From Galaxea fascicularis (taxonomy: Eukaryota; Cnidaria; Anthozoa; Scleractinia; Euphylliidae), in assembly GCA_948470475.1 (NCBI GenBank), contig OX419346.1:2373731-2437730 (forward strand): a DNA stretch of 64,000 nucleotides, read 5' to 3'. The notes under the pieces are model-generated. The model was not told the DNA's origin and ran no database searches. It was given only the letters and a program-made list of their open reading frames with translations. Shown piece after piece: positions 1 to 12,004 of the stretch (position 1 is the stretch's first letter; each line of letters begins with the position of its first letter). The position numbers were made by a program, and so were the translations under genes.

Positions 1-3000
1 CGAGTTAAACGTTTACAAAAAACGATAAAAGAAGAAGAAAATAGGAAAGGTTACTTTAATGAACAAAAGGGCCTATGATGCCGTCTCCACTGAAATAATT
101 TATACCGCTCAGATAAATATCGAAACTGATAAATAACTTGTCCGAGCATGACCTGACGACATTAAACAGTGATAAAGTCGTATATTGTTTCCAAAATGTG
201 TTATCGATATGAACATAAACATATGCACACATGAAAAATCTTGTTTTCTTTGAAAATATAGAGCAGGCTCCGGCAACAATTTTTTGACAGGTCGTTGATG
301 AATACCTGTGATGTCGAAAAGACGTTCTATTTTTAAAACGCGTGATTCGAGCATAAAGCTCGGCGATTTATCGTGATGGCTGAATAATTCAGCCAGTGTG
401 CATAGATATAAAATGTGAAGGAAAAGCTTCTTGAGTTTCAAATCGTACTTAGCGGTGAAGCACAACTTTCAATCTCCCACGCGTTTATCCGTTGGCAACT
501 TTTTTAAATAACATTTCCCCGAGGCCACCACAGGAAAACCTTGCCCCTTACAAAATACTTTATGAATATTGACTCTCTTGGCTTAATACGTTAGTGTTGA
601 CCGGCATTTAGACAAGACCACAGATATGATTTTGCCATGAGGTCATCTACCTCACTTCCAGGCAAAGACCAAAGTTCACACTTTTGAAAAGAAATCCAAA
701 TTTCATCTGGATAAACCCAACTCTACCGGACAAGCCTTGGAAAGTATAGCTCAAGACCTCTCATTTACATTGCAAAATCAGTGTAATGATTCAGTGAAGA
801 TTGAATAAAAGGAACAGGTGATTAAGCAAGTGGAAATTTGGTTCTATTTAGTAAACGACGAAATCCCAAGAAGAATTAGAGAAAAAACGTTTCTAAAGTA
901 CAGGAGCACAAAAGTAATTGGCATCAACCTTAAATCCGAAACGCAGTTAAATTGTCGTTTGCTTTTTGCCCGATAACACAGATTAAAGACTGCTACAACA
1001 AAAACGTTAGATTGTAATTTTGAAACGACGATTTACCTAGCTCGTTCACTTCATATTCTGTTGAGAATAACAATGTCATCACCTTCTGCTGGGTACATTT
1101 GTTCTATTAACCAGGCTTTCTGGAATATTCCGCACGGAGGGGATAAAAAAACCAAAGGTGATCATTCGCTGTGTAAATGTGGTGTCCTCTTTTAATCAGA
1201 GTTAAGTTACTAGTTCCACTAGTTAAAGTTACAGCCAGTACAATCGGATCGGAAACTGGAGACTAAGACAATACTATGCAGCTTTTAGCACTCCTTCACT
1301 CGAATTACTGGATAAATTCATTAGTGACTGGCGTGGAGTCTAAACTGTGGACCTTGAAATGAAGGAAGGCTGGCTGCCAAAGCTAAACAACAGTATATTG
1401 TTTTATAAAGTATGGTTCAACGTTTCATTTCCTTTGGTACACTTTTTTATATAAGAACGTCTAATTTTGGAGCCAAGGTTGAACTTTCTTGAGTAACATG
1501 GTATAGTATTTCAATAAATCAATGCTAACTTGACCAGGAAACATCACGTTGCTTGTAGCAAGCTTGTGCGGCTTGCTCTCGGTAACTCTTGGTAATTTTG
1601 GTTTTACAAAAAGCATTGAACACAGAAGTCCACAACGCAACAAAAACAAATGAACAAATTAAATAAAGACGTTCTTACTGGCTTTCAACCTGGGTATGTT
1701 CTTAGCATGTTCTTAAAACTGATTTTGGCTGAACTCAGCTACGTTCTTATAAAAAAAGGTTTTTATAAAAAAAATAAATAAAAAAAGCGTGTATATACCA
1801 ATGTCCAAACTTCTAGCTTAATTACTGTAATCCATCGTGAAAATAGCTTGCACGCATTACGATATTAACACGTCGACGTATTCCAAGTTATCAGTGGGAA
1901 AGATCAATTTTAATCCCTGAATCCTTTCAAGTGAGGAATCAAATGAGATTATAAGCTTAACTCCCCACACAAATCTGCTCGAAGCTGCAGCAGTATAGAA
2001 CTGGTATATTTACGTTATTCTAAATTGGGCCAAGCGAAGCTCTAATCTTGGACCAGTCGACGGTCACTTGGCTTAGACTGTGAGAAAACAAAGCCAAATC
2101 AAAACAACAGACTGCTATTCTTGTCCCTGGTGCATAACTTGAGTCTCCACAAGATATCCTCTCTATCTACTGATAAGTGAGTGACAGAAATCGTCTCAGA
2201 TATCGAACTCTCTCTTCAATTTTTTCCCAGGGCACGAGGCCTTCCCATCTGATTGAAAGATCATTAAAAAAAATCATGGTATAGCTTGGAATAGAGCCAT
2301 GCGTTCCTTATGGCCAATCTCCCAAGGTGACAAAACCCAACAACATAAAATAAAAATAGGTTCAAATTCCTTGCTTTTCGCATTCAAAACGGTTCTAACA
2401 GGGGCAAAAAGGTAACAGCCGACTCTATCTTTCGCCCAATTATAGTTTCTCAATAGATCTCGCGGTCAAATAAAAATTAAGCGAGATAGGGGGCTGTGCT
2501 TTTGGTTCGAACGAGCGGCAATATTGAAGGTTTGAATACAATAGTTTACGTTAGTTCTAATCTACACGTATCACCACTGTTTCTGCAAGTCATCTTAACA
2601 TTTCTGCTGTGTTTGACCTTCAGATGTACTCGCTAATTGCTCGTAAATACTTCCGCACTTTTTTTTCTCTTCTTATAACCTTAGTGGATACATTTTATCC
2701 TGTTTGAGGCTATCGATTACGATAAGGGGCAACGGAAGCTAAGTGGAAGGGAAAAATCATCATTCTGTCGAAACAAAACATCACCACGTGCATGTTTTCA
2801 GCGCATTAAAAGGGAAATTACAACCAACAAATGTTTGTGCTTTGATGCATACGAGATGAAGAAGGAAGGAAGGAAGAAAGCAAAGAGAAAATGTCAGCAA
2901 AAAAGAGGTATAAAAGACTTTAAAAACGTTTCACAACACTTGTACGAAAATTAACCCTTCTCTTTAAAACTCATTTTCACTGATTTCAGCCGCTGCAATT

Positions 3001-3555
3001 TCGGTTGCTCTCTATGCAAGCCATGTGACTGTTCTGTTCTATCATCGAAATTTGCTGGTACTTTCCCATAGACTTGGCTAATGTTTCATGGTCTTGAGAA
3101 TTTATTTTGCAGTAAGATGGGTCTCCGACTTTGGACCCTGACCAATCAAAAGAACTGAAAACTCGTTCGAGTAAAAGCCATATTAAAGCATTGCTTCCTT
3201 GTGCTATTGCAATTGTCGCATTGTTTACCAAATTTAGTCAGGATAAAGTGGTGCAATCTTCGAAGTGATTAAACTGGGTCAAAATGATTTTAGGCTGTTT
3301 GAGAAGTGCTGAGTCCCCGCAATACGGTGCTGTTAGGTTTGTGTTAAAGTGAGCTGAGAAACGCAAAATGCTTTGTCTGTTGATGAGATTCTTTAAGTAA
3401 CACGATAGATGGCCATTATGGGGTCAGGTTGCTTTAAAACTGACATTCTCAATGCCAAATTTGTCGTACACTGTAGCGGTAACCATTTGGCCCATAGATT
3501 TGACGTGCCTAGCTCTCACAACGTGAACAAACACATCTTCTTTTCAAAAGAAAAC
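1..3555. other. intergenic, no gene recognised
   Basis: Reading both strands I find no exon that matches a protein family I know. The open frames here are short (the longest is about 118 codons on the minus strand near 109-465), lack splice context and show no domain motif. The sequence is AT-rich with scattered homopolymer runs. A short purine-rich tract lies near 2860-2890. Confidence 0.5.
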
Positions 3556-3558
3556 TAA

Positions 3559-3887
3559 TGCCTTGTTTCCATATGATCGCTATGATCGCTGCCATCACCG
3601 AAAAACGTGTTCAGCGATCGCAGCGATCATATGTAAACGGCTTGGTCTGCTACTGAAGCGATCGTAGCGACTGCGATCGCTGCAATCGCTGAGAAAAAAT
3701 TCTAACTCGGCGATCGTGGCGATCGCAACGATCAAACTTTCCCAAATGGCCTTTATTTCGGCGGACATGCAAATTATTTCGATCGCTGAATTTTGGTTTT
3801 TGCAGCGATCACTGGTCTCTAGTTATTCTGCGATCGCAGCGACTGCAACGATCACGGCGATCGTAGCGATTATTTGCAAACCAAGCA
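3559..3887. mobile_element. MITE with TAA target duplication, GCGATCG-rich interior
   Basis: A 329-bp element begins TGCCTTGTTTCC and ends GCAAACCAAGCA, which is an imperfect inverted repeat of about 30 bp running into GATCGCTATGATCGC on the left and GCGATCGTAGCGAT on the right. It is flanked on both sides by TAA (3556-3558 and 3888-3890). A 3-bp TWA duplication is typical of PIF/Harbinger elements. The interior is built of many GCGATCG-like words on both strands. The 68-codon open frame inside is not a gene: it follows from the repeated words. Confidence 0.7.
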
Positions 3888-3890
3888 TAA

Positions 3891-5642
3891 CAGGCTTAGT
3901 AACATTAATGAGCAAAAGCTAGAGTTTGAAACAAAAAGAACGTGATGTTGCCGATCTAAAGGTTTAATGCCAAAACAAATTAAAATAAAAACAAAGCCGT
4001 ACAATTTTAAAATAACCGCCCCGGACGTTTAAACAAGTAATAAAGGTCACTTTCTTCAGTTTCCTGTTGACAATGTGGATTTCACGTACGCATGAACCAG
4101 CAGATGTCATGTCTAACCTTGGCAAGCAAGTTTGATTACCTACAATGACATAATGCGCCTTGAACTTGGAGGACAGCTAAGTACGTGATGCTCCAATAAG
4201 CCCCATTAAAGCCAAGGTCAATCAAATCCCGTTTAAGGCTACTGACATCAATAATTGTCTCCAAAAAGATAAAAGCTTAGAAATGGAATCGAAAAGTGTC
4301 GCGGACGTTTTCGTGGATTTCGAAAAAAAGCAAAACTGAATTTGTTTACGGGCAAAACATAAATACTGTATGACATCACCTATTTCATGACAATTCAACA
4401 TCGATGCCTTTTGTTGTCACGACATATTGGCTGGCAAAAGTAGAGAACTGAAATAAATGTTAGCCTTGGAGCACCATGCGAAGGTATAAACACTTGAAAC
4501 TGGTAAAAAAGTGTCAACATTTTTCCGGGCAGTAAACAAAGACCTTATTCACACCCCTAGCCATTGTATGACCGATGCTGACTCTGTTTTGAATTATTAA
4601 TTGTTTCAGGAAACTGAAATAAAAACACGCACGTGTATCGCATGATAAGAGCCTTGCGAGTTAAATCCCAGGTAAACACATTATACAAAATCACAGCATG
4701 ACATCGTTCTGAATTTGTGTATCAGTGGAAAAAAAGAAAATACAATCGTCAAATTATCACGTACTCGTTAAGTGCTGTACGTTCACTAAACTCGTATTGT
4801 AAAACGAAAACAGAATAAGGTCGAATATAGGTCAAAAGTGTCCACTATTAGTTATTTTGTCCGCCATTTTGTCGCCGGCCGGCGTTCTACTTTTGGCGCG
4901 AAAAATCCATGCGTCATAGACGTGTCCAGACTTGTCCGGATTTAGTGCCAAAAAAAAACAGCAGCTGATCCCACGAGCTTTTGGCGTGACAAAGTTTCAG
5001 CTGGCACTCTGGGTGACAAGAACTAAAGATCCGAGCGCTGATTGATGAAAGTGTTCAACTTTCCAGCACAAGAATCCGTTTTGTGTTCAAGTGACAAAAA
5101 ACGAGATATGATTATCACGCCTTCGTCATAAATTGCCAGATGGGCCACGCTTCCGTTTTGCGGTTTTCGAAACTGTAATATTTTATCATCTATCTGTCAC
5201 TTGTCCATCGCATAATACAGACGAATATTTTAATAACAAAGACCCCGCTGGAAATTTTAGAGATAATCGACGAGGGATCATCTGAAAAATAACTTTTAGG
5301 CATAAGGGAAATCTACCCACACAATAATACGGATGAAAGAAAATTAACTTTTTTTTTTAATAGGGATAATAACTCTAATGCCACTGTTTCAAGGTTAATC
5401 GCCTAAGGTAATTTTTCAGATAAAGAATATCTGCTCTTCAAATTAAATGGTGTAAGGGAAAAACCCCGAACACCTTGAAAGACCTCACTACATTTCCAAC
5501 AGTTTTGCAAGTCACGACCTGCAGACGCTTATTTACACCATGTGTTTCTTCAAAGCCACTGAATTACGCAACTCTTCGCGTGCAGTAATCATTCGGTGCA
5601 GTAACCATTCGGTGCAATAACGTGTCTGATTTTGTCCCTTTC
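3891..5642. other. intergenic, nothing recognised
   Basis: No exon, tRNA or clear transposon end was found. Only short open frames occur. Confidence 0.4.
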
Positions 5643-5953
5643 AAGGCTGGTTTTCACTAGCGCATAAGAAAAAGTATAAAATAACCACAAGCGCTCGCAT
5701 AAAAACATAAGAAGAGCCAACCCACTTATTTGTCTTAAGCGGTTTATAACAGATATAAGCATAAACACCAGAAGAACGGAACTGTCCGTTTTTCTTGTGC
5801 TTATGCTTATGCTTATGTCGAGCACGTTGCTGGTGAAAACAGCATAAGACACAGAAGTGGGTTCGTTCTTCTTATGTTCCTGCTTATGCCGCTGCTTTTT
5901 TCACCAACACTTTTGCTTATGCTTGTGTTTATGCGCTAGCGAAAACCAGCCTT
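5643..5953. mobile_element. TIR element, AAGGCTGGTTTTCAC ends
   Basis: The left end AAGGCTGGTTTTCACTAGCG is mirrored at the right by CGCTAGCGAAAACCAGCCTT, giving inverted repeats of about 25 bp around a 311-bp unit. The interior repeats CTTATG words (for example near 5800-5815 and 5890-5930). No transposase frame is present, so it is non-autonomous. I could not see an unambiguous target duplication, so the superfamily is left open. Confidence 0.65.
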
Positions 5954-6115
5954 AAATTTTATCCGAATCATGTGGAAACCAACTTGAGGTGGAGGAGGGA
6001 CTGCCCCAGCTCTAACAAGGGGGCTGAATAAATACTGCCCCAGTTTCTCACAGATTCGCAGTGCATCAGAACTCCACCAGAGGCGAACTTTGGACAACAA
6101 AGAAATTGTACCTCT

Positions 6116-6233
6116 GGGCCGAGTTGCTCGAAGCATGGTTAGCGCTAACCCCAGTTAAATACCATGACAATCTAAGGTTTTAATGCAACTAAAGCAATGG
6201 TTAGCGCTAACCATGCTTCGAACAACTCAGCCC
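6116..6233. mobile_element. short palindromic MITE, copy 1 (GGGCCGAGTTGCTCGAAGC)
   Basis: A 118-bp element with inverted ends of about 35 bp that include GCATGGTTAGCGCTAACC on both sides. A second copy with the same ends and middle lies at 17662-17781. The two copies differ by scattered substitutions, so they are independent old insertions of one family. Confidence 0.75.
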
Positions 6234-6261
6234 TGGGCCAAATCGTGCATTAGCGGTTTTT

Positions 6262-6664
6262 TTCCGAAGACATAGGTTGTTTACCATTTACCAAAAAATT
6301 TCGGAAATTTCGGTTGGAATGTAAATGGTAAGGCTATTTTGGCGTTCCCGACCGGAAAATTTCCAAAATTTTCGGAACGTCTGGAAAGGTTTAAGTCCAA
6401 AATTTCCAACCGGAATTTTCGAAAGGAAAATGTGTTTACCATTTGCGATTTTCACCAGTTCCAAGCCCTACTCCAATTTTGATGCGCGTCACGTGTTATT
6501 TAGTAGGGGTTGTGCAAATGATACACGCCAATCCTGAACGGAAGTCTTCATTGGGGATGTTTGGCTTACCATTTGTACAAACCGTCGACCAACCGGTTTT
6601 CCCATATGAATGGTAAACAACCATATTCGAGCGGTTTTTTTTTTCGCTAAAATATGTCTTCGGA
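6262..6664. mobile_element. TIR element with GGTTGTTTACCATT ends
   Basis: CCGAAGACATA near 6265 is mirrored by TATGTCTTCGG near 6654, and GGTTGTTTACCATT near 6276 by AATGGTAAACAACC near 6611. The interior is full of related words (AAATTTCGG, CCGGAAAATTTCC). The right arm carries a homopolymer-bearing segment the left arm lacks. Non-autonomous; class unknown. Confidence 0.6.
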
Positions 6665-6791
6665 AAACCTTAACTACCTCAGAAATTTGGATTAGATTGT
6701 GACGAAAAGCTATACTTCTTCAGCAAAATTCACCTCTGATGGACAACAATATGGCCGCCGAGAAGTCAGTAAATGGATGAGGTGGTACTCG

Positions 6792-7022
6792 GGGGCCCGT
6801 TTCTCGATACTCCCGAAACCTTTTCGGGTCCGAAAAGCCATTTCTAAAACTGCGATCCGCTTTTTTTAAAAAGCCGTTCTTTTACTATGATTTCAAGAAA
6901 CGAAAGAACAAATTTGTTGCAAAGTTTCATGCCTGAAAACGTCTTTGTTTTTAAGATACTAAGGAAATTAAGCCACCCGAAATGCGCCCGAAAAGTTTCG
7001 GGAGTTTCCAGAAACGGGCCCC
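6792..7022. mobile_element. MITE family with GGGGCCCGTTTCTCGA ends, copy 1
   Basis: The left end GGGGCCCGTTTCTCGATACT is mirrored by CCAGAAACGGGCCCC at the right, with CCCGAAAC / GTTTCGGG further in. Related copies lie at 17452-17661 and 24410-24621. All three share the phrase CCCGTTTCTCGA or its close variant and a degenerate AT-rich middle. The two open frames that cross it on opposite strands are by-products of the inverted structure. Confidence 0.75.
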
Positions 7023-7263
7023 AGGGCTCGAAATTAACGCTGGCAAAATCGCAAAATGCGGGTGATTTTAATAACCTGCGAGTGAGAAAAATATCCACTA
7101 GTAAACGTTTGCGAGTGAGAATCATCCATCTCTCCCAAACATTTAAAGAAAGCTGCTAGAACGCAAGTAGGAATGTGTGGACGACATCTGAGGCAAATAA
7201 AACAACGGACGCTGCTAAGAAGAGCACGCATTTCAGCCACTCAGAGCTGCAGTAGATAGGTGG

Positions 7264-7312
7264 TGGCTTCCCGTCCCCTGGAGCGAGACTCTCGCTCCAG
7301 GGGACGGGAAGG
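7264..7312. repeat. near-perfect palindrome of CTTCCCGTCCCCTGGAGCG
   Basis: The arms CTTCCCGTCCCCTGGAGCGA and TCGCTCCAGGGGACGGGAAG face each other across a few bases. The right arm continues into GGAGAGGATCCTGGGAACGAGGTTGCAA, a phrase that recurs in diverged form at about 46495-46530. It therefore looks like the hairpin end of a dispersed repeat rather than a regulatory site. Confidence 0.6.
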
Positions 7313-7689
7313 AGAGGATCCTGGGAACGAGGTTGCAAATAATATCTTTTTTATTAAACGTTTTTCAGCTCATTAATAGGCTGTGCGAAATATCAATTCT
7401 AATATTATATCAGATATGGTTATCGGCCATTTCAAAGGGAAAGAAATTGCTAGTGGTCTCACCAGTTTGCTAGTGGAAAAAAATCTTACTGACCAGACTT
7501 TGCAAGTGGACTGAAAAGTTAACTGCGAGCCCTGGTACTTTGACATTAACAAAACACAGCACAACAAAAATGCCAGTTTTTATCATTTTGAGCAATCAGT
7601 GCTTCAGGCTGCAACGAATTTGGTCAAACTTCAAAATGTTTTCCTGATACATAAAAAACAAGGCAGCACAACGATGCCAACTGTTTTAG

Positions 7690-7845
7690 AATAGGCCATA
7701 TTCGTATTCTCGGTATTGAACTGGATCTAGCATGAAGTGGAGGCTCTTGCGGGGGAATACATTTACATATGAAAAGATTCCCTCGCAAGAGCCTCCATTT
7801 CATGCTAGATCCAGGTCAATACCGAGAATACGAATATGGCCTATT
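7690..7845. mobile_element. foldback MITE, about 70-bp arms
   Basis: ATAGGCCATATTCGTATTCT at the left is mirrored by AGAATACGAATATGGCCTAT at the right. Pairing runs almost without gaps through GGATCTAGCATGAA and GGAGGCTCTTGCG to a short loop near 7765-7780. The arms differ at only a few positions, so the insertion looks comparatively young. Confidence 0.8.
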
Positions 7846-7859
7846 GTAATGATATCATA

Positions 7860-9000
7860 TGGAGCCAGCAATAAAAACGTGTTTTATCTGGTAATGTTTT
7901 GAGTGTCTGTCTGTCTCCAATTCAGTCAGTCAGTGGATCAGTCCGCTTGTCTGTTTGCCTTCCTTTATAATTTCTCTCTTTCTTTCTAACTATTCTTGTC
8001 TGTTTCTCCCTTCCCCTCTTTATCTCCCCCCAAACCGGAACTGAATTCCTTAAATTTGCGCGAGAAACAAAATTGTAAAATATTCACGGAAACACGCGGA
8101 AGCGGAAATACATGCCACACAAAATAGCGACCCGCTCGAAAATATCAGTTTCAAGCCTGAACAGATATTACTACGCTCCGCAACCAATAAACGAGAAAAA
8201 AAATCAAGAATTGGACATAATTTTGAAGTTTCGATGAAATATTAGTCTCCCTCGCAGCCGTTTTTAGACTAATAAAATATTGATGCGGAGGGCACAAATG
8301 AAGTGTGTGTGTGTGTGTGGTTTTTTTTTCAGAAACAACGTGGGAGTACGATTGAAGTATTTTAAGGAATGAAGACACTCTCCAAAGAAAACAATCGTTG
8401 AAAGTAATCTTCCTTAGAGATCACGCATCTAAAACCGTTTCATTTTTTGCTCACTGAAGTACAACTTTTGTATTTATAGCGCTTCCCACTGTTGTGTCCA
8501 GAACACGTGATAGACTCCAATTTCTTCTACCCGGTGGCGTTTGTTCGTAAGTCAAAAGACAAAGATTATAAAAAGAGTAGCATACACGCAGCAAGCACAT
8601 TAGATAATATCCGCTTTTAGGCCTCACTCTCGTAACTTACATGGACAGATATTAAGGCTTCCGACAATCAACGAGAAAAACGCAAAATTTTCTGGTTTCA
8701 AACCAGTAGGAAATAAAGGTCTCTCGGTAGGGTTGTATTTTTGGGATAAAAGTCGCAAAACAGAAAATAGTTAAGTAGGAAAACTTTCCAAAACAAGAAA
8801 AAGACACTTACAACCGATCAACTATCCCGTCGCAATCACCACTTAAAGCGTTTTACTTCCAAAGGCGGAGTACTTTACGTTTGTAAATCGAAAATATAAT
8901 GACTTGCATGGACAGATATTAAGGACATATATTTGAGCCTTCAGGATCTCTTTTTAAAGAGGGGAAACACGTCAAACACAAATTCCAAGCCATTATACTG
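7860..9000. other. intergenic; CT-rich stretch and a (GT)n tract
   Basis: No exon recognised. A CT/TCTG-rich stretch lies near 7900-8030 and a short GT run near 8305-8321. Confidence 0.4.
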
Positions 9001-9013
9001 TACATTACGCACA

Positions 9014-9225
9014 AAAGATGGTTCTAACTTATAAATCTGTGGATGAAATCTGTGACCCTCCAAACAAAAGTTACTGAGCAGGACTTTAGAGTGGTGCTGT
9101 TTATTGTGCTGTACAAGGTGGTTCTAATCCTTAATCGTGGGTGAAATCTGTGACCGTCCAAACAAAAGCTACTGAGTACTGAGTACTTTCCAGTGGTGGT
9201 GTATTTACGATGCCACACAAGTTGG
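9014..9225. repeat. about two copies of a roughly 100-bp tandem repeat
   Basis: The phrase GGTGAAATCTGTGACC...CCAAACAAAAG.TACTGAG followed by AGTGGTG.TGT.TT appears twice in direct order, about 100 bp apart (near 9045-9105 and 9148-9205). Similar wording (AAAAGCTACTGAGCAGTACC) recurs near 21568, downstream of SSR4, so the unit belongs to a dispersed repeat. Confidence 0.55.
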
Positions 9226-9444
9226 CTCTAACGACTCTCCACATAAAAGCCTCAAAGGGGGCCATAAAACTCATGCCCATTTTTACTGATCTCTAAGCAC
9301 AACTTTTGAAACTTTTTGTTTAAGACTGATCACAGTCTGGTTTCCAATTTTCTCGTCTTGAAACCTCTGTAATGTAATTAATTGTAAAATGCCGACCGAC
9401 CGTGGATTAACTACCAAGAAGTAACTTCTTGTGATACTTCACCT

Positions 9445-9646
9445 TCAAACTCTACGATCAAAATTTAAATTCTCACTTTATTGCCCTACGCATTTCCTAT
9501 AGAAGTAGTAGGGAGAAATTGTTAAAATATCTAGCAAATTCATCTTGCGTGATAATGTCCTTAATTCTCGCGACCACTCTGTTTTAAAATGCTTTGATAT
9601 TTCAAGGAAATATTTTATGCTGATCACTCTTAGGGTTTTAAGGGTC
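9445..9646. mobile_element. MITE family TTAACCCTTTAAACCCTA, copy 1
   Basis: This about 200-bp unit shares GAAGTAGTAGGGAGAAATTG, ATATC.AGCAAATTCATCTTG and TGATCACTCTTAGGG with copies at 38713-38916, 47356-47545, 60655-61168 and 62389-62580. The right end reads TTAGGGTTTTAAGGG. The left end is worn. Confidence 0.7.
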
Positions 9647-9649
9647 AAA

Positions 9650-10970
9650 TATTTTTTTTCCTACTGACCCTGTTTTGCTGCACACATCCGATGCCTCTTA
9701 TTTCTAAAATTTCGAAGAGGAAACTTTATTGTTTTTCGGTTTCAAACGTGGGAGTTCTTTTTTATTAATATTTGTTCTTTGCACAATATATGACATATAT
9801 ACAATAATATAGTAACGTTTTAACAGAGCAGAATGAATTAAAAGTGAATATTAGACTCGTAACAAGAAATTAAATATAAGAAGTTACATGACACGAAATG
9901 TGGGAGTTTCTTTCCACATGTAACCAACATAATTTCTCCCCAGTTGGGTGGTCGCGCACTTTAAATGCCAGGAGAGCGCGAAGCAAACACAACAAGACTA
10001 AAAAACGTTCACGACAGAAATAACCCTGCCCCAATGCTCACTTCCATCAAACGATTGTTTTGTTCGCATTTTTCTACAGCTAAAAGCAAATTTTACGCCG
10101 TAGGACATGAATTCAGGGTCCACTAATCATTAACAGACGTACTATTCACACGTCGCTAAAAGACGGCGCTTTCTGATGCACTGGTATATTTCAAATCTTT
10201 GCAAAAAGTGTTTAAACAATTCTGTAAAACCGCTTTCCTTACGCAATTCTGCGTCAAAACAAAATACTATCCTGTTAAAAAAAATCCGTTCTTGCAAACA
10301 CGTTCCACCACCAGCATTCAGCTTTCATCAAACACCCGGCACAATAGCTCCTTCATACAGTTTCGTGTATCAAAACAACAGAAGAGAAGAATCCCATATT
10401 TTTCATTATAAAAACACTTGATATTTGTAAGAAATGCAATACTGTTAATTAGCAGGTAACAACAAAGAAGTTACTTTTTCCGCGTTGAAGTACTCGATAT
10501 GGCAAGCTGGTAGACGTGTAATGTTGCATTCAGCTAGGGTACCGGCATAGAATATATTCGATACAATATTTTAAAGATAAAACAGAGCATAGTACTGTTA
10601 AAGGTTTAATTTAAAATCAATAGTAAATGCCCGTTCGATGGAGCCCCCAGTATCGTTTAACCGCAGCTTTTGTTTAAGTTCGGTTAAAAAATACAAAAGA
10701 AAAAACAACAGAGTTAGAAAAAAAATTGAACAATTAGCGTGGTTAACACTCGTGATCGCACAAGTTGTATGAAGCTTTATTGAGCGAAAATGCACTTTCT
10801 TTCCTTGTTACAATTTTCAAGAAAATCCAATTTGTCAGAATTACGCCTGCGCGTGTGTACTAAAAAAGGGATAACTCAGGTCATAAGAAACTCTCCCGAT
10901 TCTTTATTGACAGTTTGTAAGGCAAACGAAGCGTACAAGACAACTCACCAACAAGACCGAAGCTTTATCA
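9650..10970. other. intergenic, no gene recognised
   Basis: Short open frames on both strands (for example about 81 codons near 10176-10421) have no domain or splice support. The stretch is AT-rich; nothing else could be named. Confidence 0.4.
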
Positions 10971-10973
10971 TAA

Positions 10974-11850
10974 CAGGGCTCAAAATAACGGCCTGTCAAC
11001 GGACAATGTCCGGCCAGACTATGGCCACTTGACCGGCCAAAAACTTCAATCGCTGGTCATGTTGACCGGTCACGTGCACATACTGTCTTCAATAAACAGT
11101 GAAATCCCGTGAATTGTAATATTAGATTTTGTCTCTTTGTAAACATTATAATTACGTTCACAAATAGAAAATTACACAGCTTGCTGCCACAGGTTTCTGG
11201 AGGACAGATTGTCAAATAATTAATTTATTTAATAATATTTTACAGCCTAATGATTGCGACGTTTCAAGCCGCTAAAATAAACCTCTCCCACTGAAAAGAC
11301 AAAACTTTCATTCATTATTGACAAATAAACGTCTGCGTCTGTCTGTGAGGAAAATGCAACGCAAATGGACAATGTTTTAAATATTGTAGTTTGTGTATAA
11401 TTTAATTTACAAGAAAGATTTCCCTGAAGCATGCGGCAGTATTCATCGATACCTTGATTGTAGCTAGACTTAAACATTAAAGCAGGTAAGTATTTCGTTT
11501 TTTTTTTCCAAAGGTGAAGCTGTAGTACAGGAAAATTTAAAGTCACTTGCAGTCCCGTGAGCGTTTATAAAGTCAGTTTCGGCATTGCCATAGTTCACTT
11601 TCAGTACAGTCCAGTTTTAAATCTCTCGTCCAGTCAACATTAAAAAAGAATTTATAAGTATGATGGTTTAAGCAATTGTGCCACCTTAAAACGAACGAAT
11701 AAATTATATTTTGGGGTTAATAGGCTGTCATTTAATAGTTGATTTCTTTTTTCAATATTTTGACCGGTCAGAAACGAGACGTGACCGAGCTAAAATTCCT
11801 TTGGCCGGTCAACATAACCGGCCACCGTCCGAAAATCATTTTGAGCCCTG
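10974..11850. mobile_element. TIR element with CAGGGCTCAAAAT ends
   Basis: CAGGGCTCAAAATAACGGCC at the left is mirrored by ATCATTTTGAGCCCTG at the right, with GGCCGGTCAACAT-like words inside both ends (GACCGGCCAAAAAC left, TTGGCCGGTCAACATAACC right). The body is about 0.88 kb and holds no transposase I can recognise. The CAGGG start resembles hAT ends, but no clean 8-bp duplication is visible, so the class is uncertain. Confidence 0.65.
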
Positions 11851-12004
11851 TCACAACTGCCTTTTATGGGAATGTCAAGGAGGACAAAACTTTGAAAAGG
11901 TTCAGAGGAAACTGATTGCAGTGGAATAAAAGAAAAAGCATAGGGTTCGCATTAAGGATCTGTAATTCATGTATCACATTGAAATAGCAACGGTTTTGCC
12001 GTCA

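Noticed and set aside
5589..6136. 87- and 66-codon minus-strand frames
   Set aside because: They lie across the TIR element at 5643-5953 and a MITE; no gene signal.
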